Below, piece by piece: positions 4,861 through 7,137 of a DNA stretch of 7,137 nucleotides (positions within the stretch are counted from its first letter, which is position 1; each line of letters opens with the position of its first letter). Source of the stretch: Gallionellales bacterium GWA2_60_18 (GTDB taxonomy: Bacteria > Pseudomonadota > Gammaproteobacteria > Burkholderiales > Gallionellaceae). A model generated the notes under the pieces. It was not told the DNA's origin. It saw nothing but the letters and a program-made list of their open reading frames with translations, and did not search any database. The stretch is from the NCBI GenBank assembly GCA_001801105.1, contig MGWS01000019.1:1-7137 (forward strand). Reading direction: 5' to 3'. A program made the translations under genes and the position numbers.

Positions 4861-7137
4861 AAACGGCGATGGAGACCGAACGGCTGCGGCTGCTACAGTC
4901 CATCGAGAGCCTGCGCCGCGATACAGTGTTCCTGTCCACCACCCCGCCCACCTCCGGCATCATCCGCGCCCTGCAGAACCACGGCTTCGATGCCCGATAC
5001 AACACCACCACCGCGTCGTGGAAGGAACGTCTGGAGCAGATATTTGCCGCCTTTGCCGCGGCGCATCCCGAGTACTACCAGTTACGACTCATCGGCGTGG
5101 CCGACGGCGGGCGCGAGCTGGTGCGGGTGGACCAGCGCAACGGCAAGGTCAGGGTGACACCCGCCGACAGGTTGCAGGCCAAGGGCGGCCGGTATTATTT
5201 CAAGGAAGGGATGAAGCTGCGCGCGGGCGAGGTCTATCTCTCGGACATCGACCTCAACGAGGATTTCGGCGTCATCGAGCAGCCTTACAAGCCCGCCCTG
5301 CGCGCGGTCACGCCGGTGTTCACGCCCGCGGGCAAGCTGTTCGGCATGCTGGTGATCAATCTGGAAGTGGCCAAATTGCTGGAAGCCGTCACCATAGGCG
5401 TGCCGCCGCAGGTGCGTGCCTATGTGACGAACATGAACGGGCAATACCTGATCCATTCCGATCGGGAGCGTTCCTTCGGTTTTCTGCTGGGCAGGGACGA
5501 GCGCATCACCGCGGAATTCCCGGGCCTCGCTGCGATGCTGGATGTGAAGTCCGCCGAGCATCTGTCGCTGCAAGCCTTTCCCAGGAAGGACGGCGTCCAG
5601 TATCTGGCCGCCGACCGGGTGTATTTCGACCCGCGCGAGCCGTCACGTTTCCTGCTACTGAGCTATCACCTGCCCGGCGATGCGGTGGTGCATGGGATCA
5701 CCGCCATTCCGCTTGGGCAAATCATCGGCGGATTCCTCATGATGCTGCTGGTCGGCGGTATCGTATATCTCGTCCTGCGGCGGATGTTCGCGCCGCTCGA
5801 GCGCATCGTCGCGGTCGCCGAGCGGGTCACTGCCGGGGAACGCGATGTGTCCATGCCGGAAGATGGCAGCGGCGAGATCGCCAGACTGTCGCGCTCCATC
5901 GGCGCGATGATGGGCAAATTGGCGCGGCGGGAAGAGAAGATAGAGCGTATCAACCGGGAGCTGGAAAAGCGGCATCATGCCCTGTTCGAGAACATGATCG
6001 ACGGCTATGGCTTCCACCGGATGCTGTTCGAGAATGGCACGGCGATCGACTATGTCCCTATCAACGTCAACAGCGCGTTCGAACGGTTGACTGGCCTGAA
6101 GGATGTGGTCGGAAAAAAGATCAGCGAGGTCATCCCGGGTATCCACGAGTCCAACCCGGAGCTGCTCGAAGTCTATGGGAAGGTCGTCCTGACCGGCGAA
6201 CCGGCGCGCTTCGAGACCTATGTCCCGCCGCTAGACCGCTGGTTCACCATTACGGCATACAGCCCGCAGCCGGAGCACTTCGTTACCTTGTTAGATGACA
6301 TCACCGAACGCAAGAAAGCGGAAACGGCATTGCTGCGCTACAAGGTGGTGCTGGACACTTCGCAGGACGGTTTCTGGCTGGCGGATGCCCAAGGCAACCT
6401 GCTGGAGGCCAACATGGCCTATGCGCGCATGAGCGGCTATTCCGTGGAAGAGCTGACGCAGATGCACATCAGCCAGATCGAGGCGAATGAGAGTCCGGAG
6501 GGGGTGCAGGCACACCTCGCCCGGATCTTGCAGGAAGGGCATGACCATTTCGAGTCGCAACACCGCCGCAAGGACGGGACGGTGCTGGACGTCGCGGTGT
6601 CCGTCACGCTGATGCGCGAGGAGCAGCGCATGTTCGGCTTCATCAGCGACATCAGCATACGCAAGAAAGCCGAGCGCGACATGCGCGTGGCCGCCATCAC
6701 CTTCGAGACGCACGACGCCATCGTGATCACGGATACCGATTCCAATATCATCCGGGTCAACCGCGCCTTCAGCGAAATCACCGGCTACGAAGCTGCGGAA
6801 GTGCTCGGCAAGAACCCGAACATCCTGAGCGCGGGGCGGCACGACCAAGCGTTCTACCAGGAGATGTGGCGGCAGATACTGGGGACCGGATCGTGGACCG
6901 GCGAGGTGTGGGACCGGCGCAAGAACGGGCAGGTCTATCCGAAGTGGCTGACCATCACCGCGGTGAAGAACGAGCGCGGCGAGACTACCGAATACGTCGG
7001 CGTGTTCATGGACATCACCGAGCGCAAGAGGAAGGAAGAGGAGATCCACAGCCTGGCGTTCTACGACCCGCTGACCCGCCTGCCCAACCGGCGCCTGCTG
7101 CTGGACCGCTTCCGGCTGGCGCTGTCGGTGTCGGCGC
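4719..7137 (+). CDS. Membrane-bound dCache-HAMP-PAS(x3)-GGDEF protein, 3' end outside window
   Basis: The frame is open from ATG 4719 to the window edge (806 codons), so this is the N-terminal part of a paralog of the preceding gene. It has TM1 (12-30), a dCache-like periplasmic domain (about 31-333), TM2 (335-353), HAMP (354-405), a short helical linker (405-420), PAS domains at about 421-532, 538-649 and 655-770 ending in DITERK (527), DISIRK (644) and DITERK (765), then the start of a GGDEF domain (SLAFYDPLTRLPNRRL from 778). The cyclase motif itself and any EAL domain lie beyond the window. The ATG is preceded by CAGGG (4711-4715), 3 bases away. Residues 1-405 align without gaps to the neighbour. 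The first PAS is of another type, and the neighbour's third PAS is missing. Its dCache keeps the segment LSDIDLNEDFG (174-184), which the neighbour has lost. I infer a c-di-GMP enzyme with a different ligand range. Confidence 0.93.
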   Translation, partial: MKPLNLRLSTRITAAALLLVTAGAVGLMFVEEARLREAYVSERRADLETAMETERLRLLQSIESLRRDTVFLSTTPPTSGIIRALQNHGFDARYNTTTASWKERLEQIFAAFAAAHPEYYQLRLIGVADGGRELVRVDQRNGKVRVTPADRLQAKGGRYYFKEGMKLRAGEVYLSDIDLNEDFGVIEQPYKPALRAVTPVFTPAGKLFGMLVINLEVAKLLEAVTIGVPPQVRAYVTNMNGQYLIHSDRERSFGFLLGRDERITAEFPGLAAMLDVKSAEHLSLQAFPRKDGVQYLAADRVYFDPREPSRFLLLSYHLPGDAVVHGITAIPLGQIIGGFLMMLLVGGIVYLVLRRMFAPLERIVAVAERVTAGERDVSMPEDGSGEIARLSRSIGAMMGKLARREEKIERINRELEKRHHALFENMIDGYGFHRMLFENGTAIDYVPINVNSAFERLTGLKDVVGKKISEVIPGIHESNPELLEVYGKVVLTGEPARFETYVPPLDRWFTITAYSPQPEHFVTLLDDITERKKAETALLRYKVVLDTSQDGFWLADAQGNLLEANMAYARMSGYSVEELTQMHISQIEANESPEGVQAHLARILQEGHDHFESQHRRKDGTVLDVAVSVTLMREEQRMFGFISDISIRKKAERDMRVAAITFETHDAIVITDTDSNIIRVNRAFSEITGYEAAEVLGKNPNILSAGRHDQAFYQEMWRQILGTGSWTGEVWDRRKNGQVYPKWLTITAVKNERGETTEYVGVFMDITERKRKEEEIHSLAFYDPLTRLPNRRLLLDRFRLALSVSA
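6681..7097 (+). repeat. PAS-GGDEF junction block, copy B (matches 2942-3358)
   Basis: This is the copy of the last PAS domain plus GGDEF entry in the third gene, with identical module length (121 residues between successive DIT-type motifs in both genes). Whether the similarity continues through the GGDEF domain cannot be seen because the window ends at 7137. Confidence 0.75.

Noticed and set aside
5018..6298. Plus-strand open frame of 426 codons
   Set aside because: It lies in another frame of the third gene and is an Arg/Gly/Ala-rich shadow. The frame starting at 4719 encodes the recognisable TM, dCache, HAMP and PAS domains.

Overview
The window is high in GC and coding almost throughout. 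It carries one strand-consistent series of large c-di-GMP signalling genes and nothing else recognisable. Codon use (GC-rich third positions), the dCache-HAMP-PAS-GGDEF-EAL architecture and the PAS wording ('AAITFETHDAI', 'NRAFSEITGY', 'DITERK') suggest a Gram-negative proteobacterium. A betaproteobacterium rich in such sensors (Gallionellaceae/Nitrosomonadales-like) is my best guess. That assignment is inference, since no rRNA or marker gene is present.

Layout, all on the + strand: (1) 1-237 is the C-terminal end of an EAL-domain protein whose start lies outside the window. (2) 238-496 is a 259-base intergenic region with a perfect 14-bp palindromic element (391-424) and a putative promoter just before the next gene. 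(3) 497-4618 is a complete 1373-residue membrane receptor: TM, periplasmic dCache-like sensor, TM, HAMP, signalling coiled coil, four PAS domains, GGDEF, EAL. (4) 4619-4718 is a 100-base spacer carrying a second copy of the same promoter-like block. (5) 4719-7137 is a third gene, a paralog of the second, still open at the right edge: TM, dCache-like domain, TM, HAMP, three PAS domains, start of GGDEF.

The three genes are paralogs in tandem. Genes 2 and 3 align without gaps over residues 1-405 and share their upstream 62 bases at about 50 of 62 positions. Genes 1 and 2 share their 3' ends. The intervening PAS cassettes differ: gene 2 has an extra ~128-residue PAS module and an unrelated first PAS. 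The array therefore looks like tandem duplication followed by shuffling of sensor modules in front of a conserved output.

Functionally, each protein should sense a periplasmic ligand and cytoplasmic cues and adjust c-di-GMP. In gene 2 the GGDEF domain looks fully competent, with an intact inhibitory RxxD site. The EAL domain keeps most catalytic residues but has His in place of the conserved Asp of the KID motif, and both glycines of the DDFGTG loop are replaced. I predict a protein biased towards synthesis or one whose EAL domain is regulatory. No mobile element, RNA gene, CRISPR array or defence system was seen.
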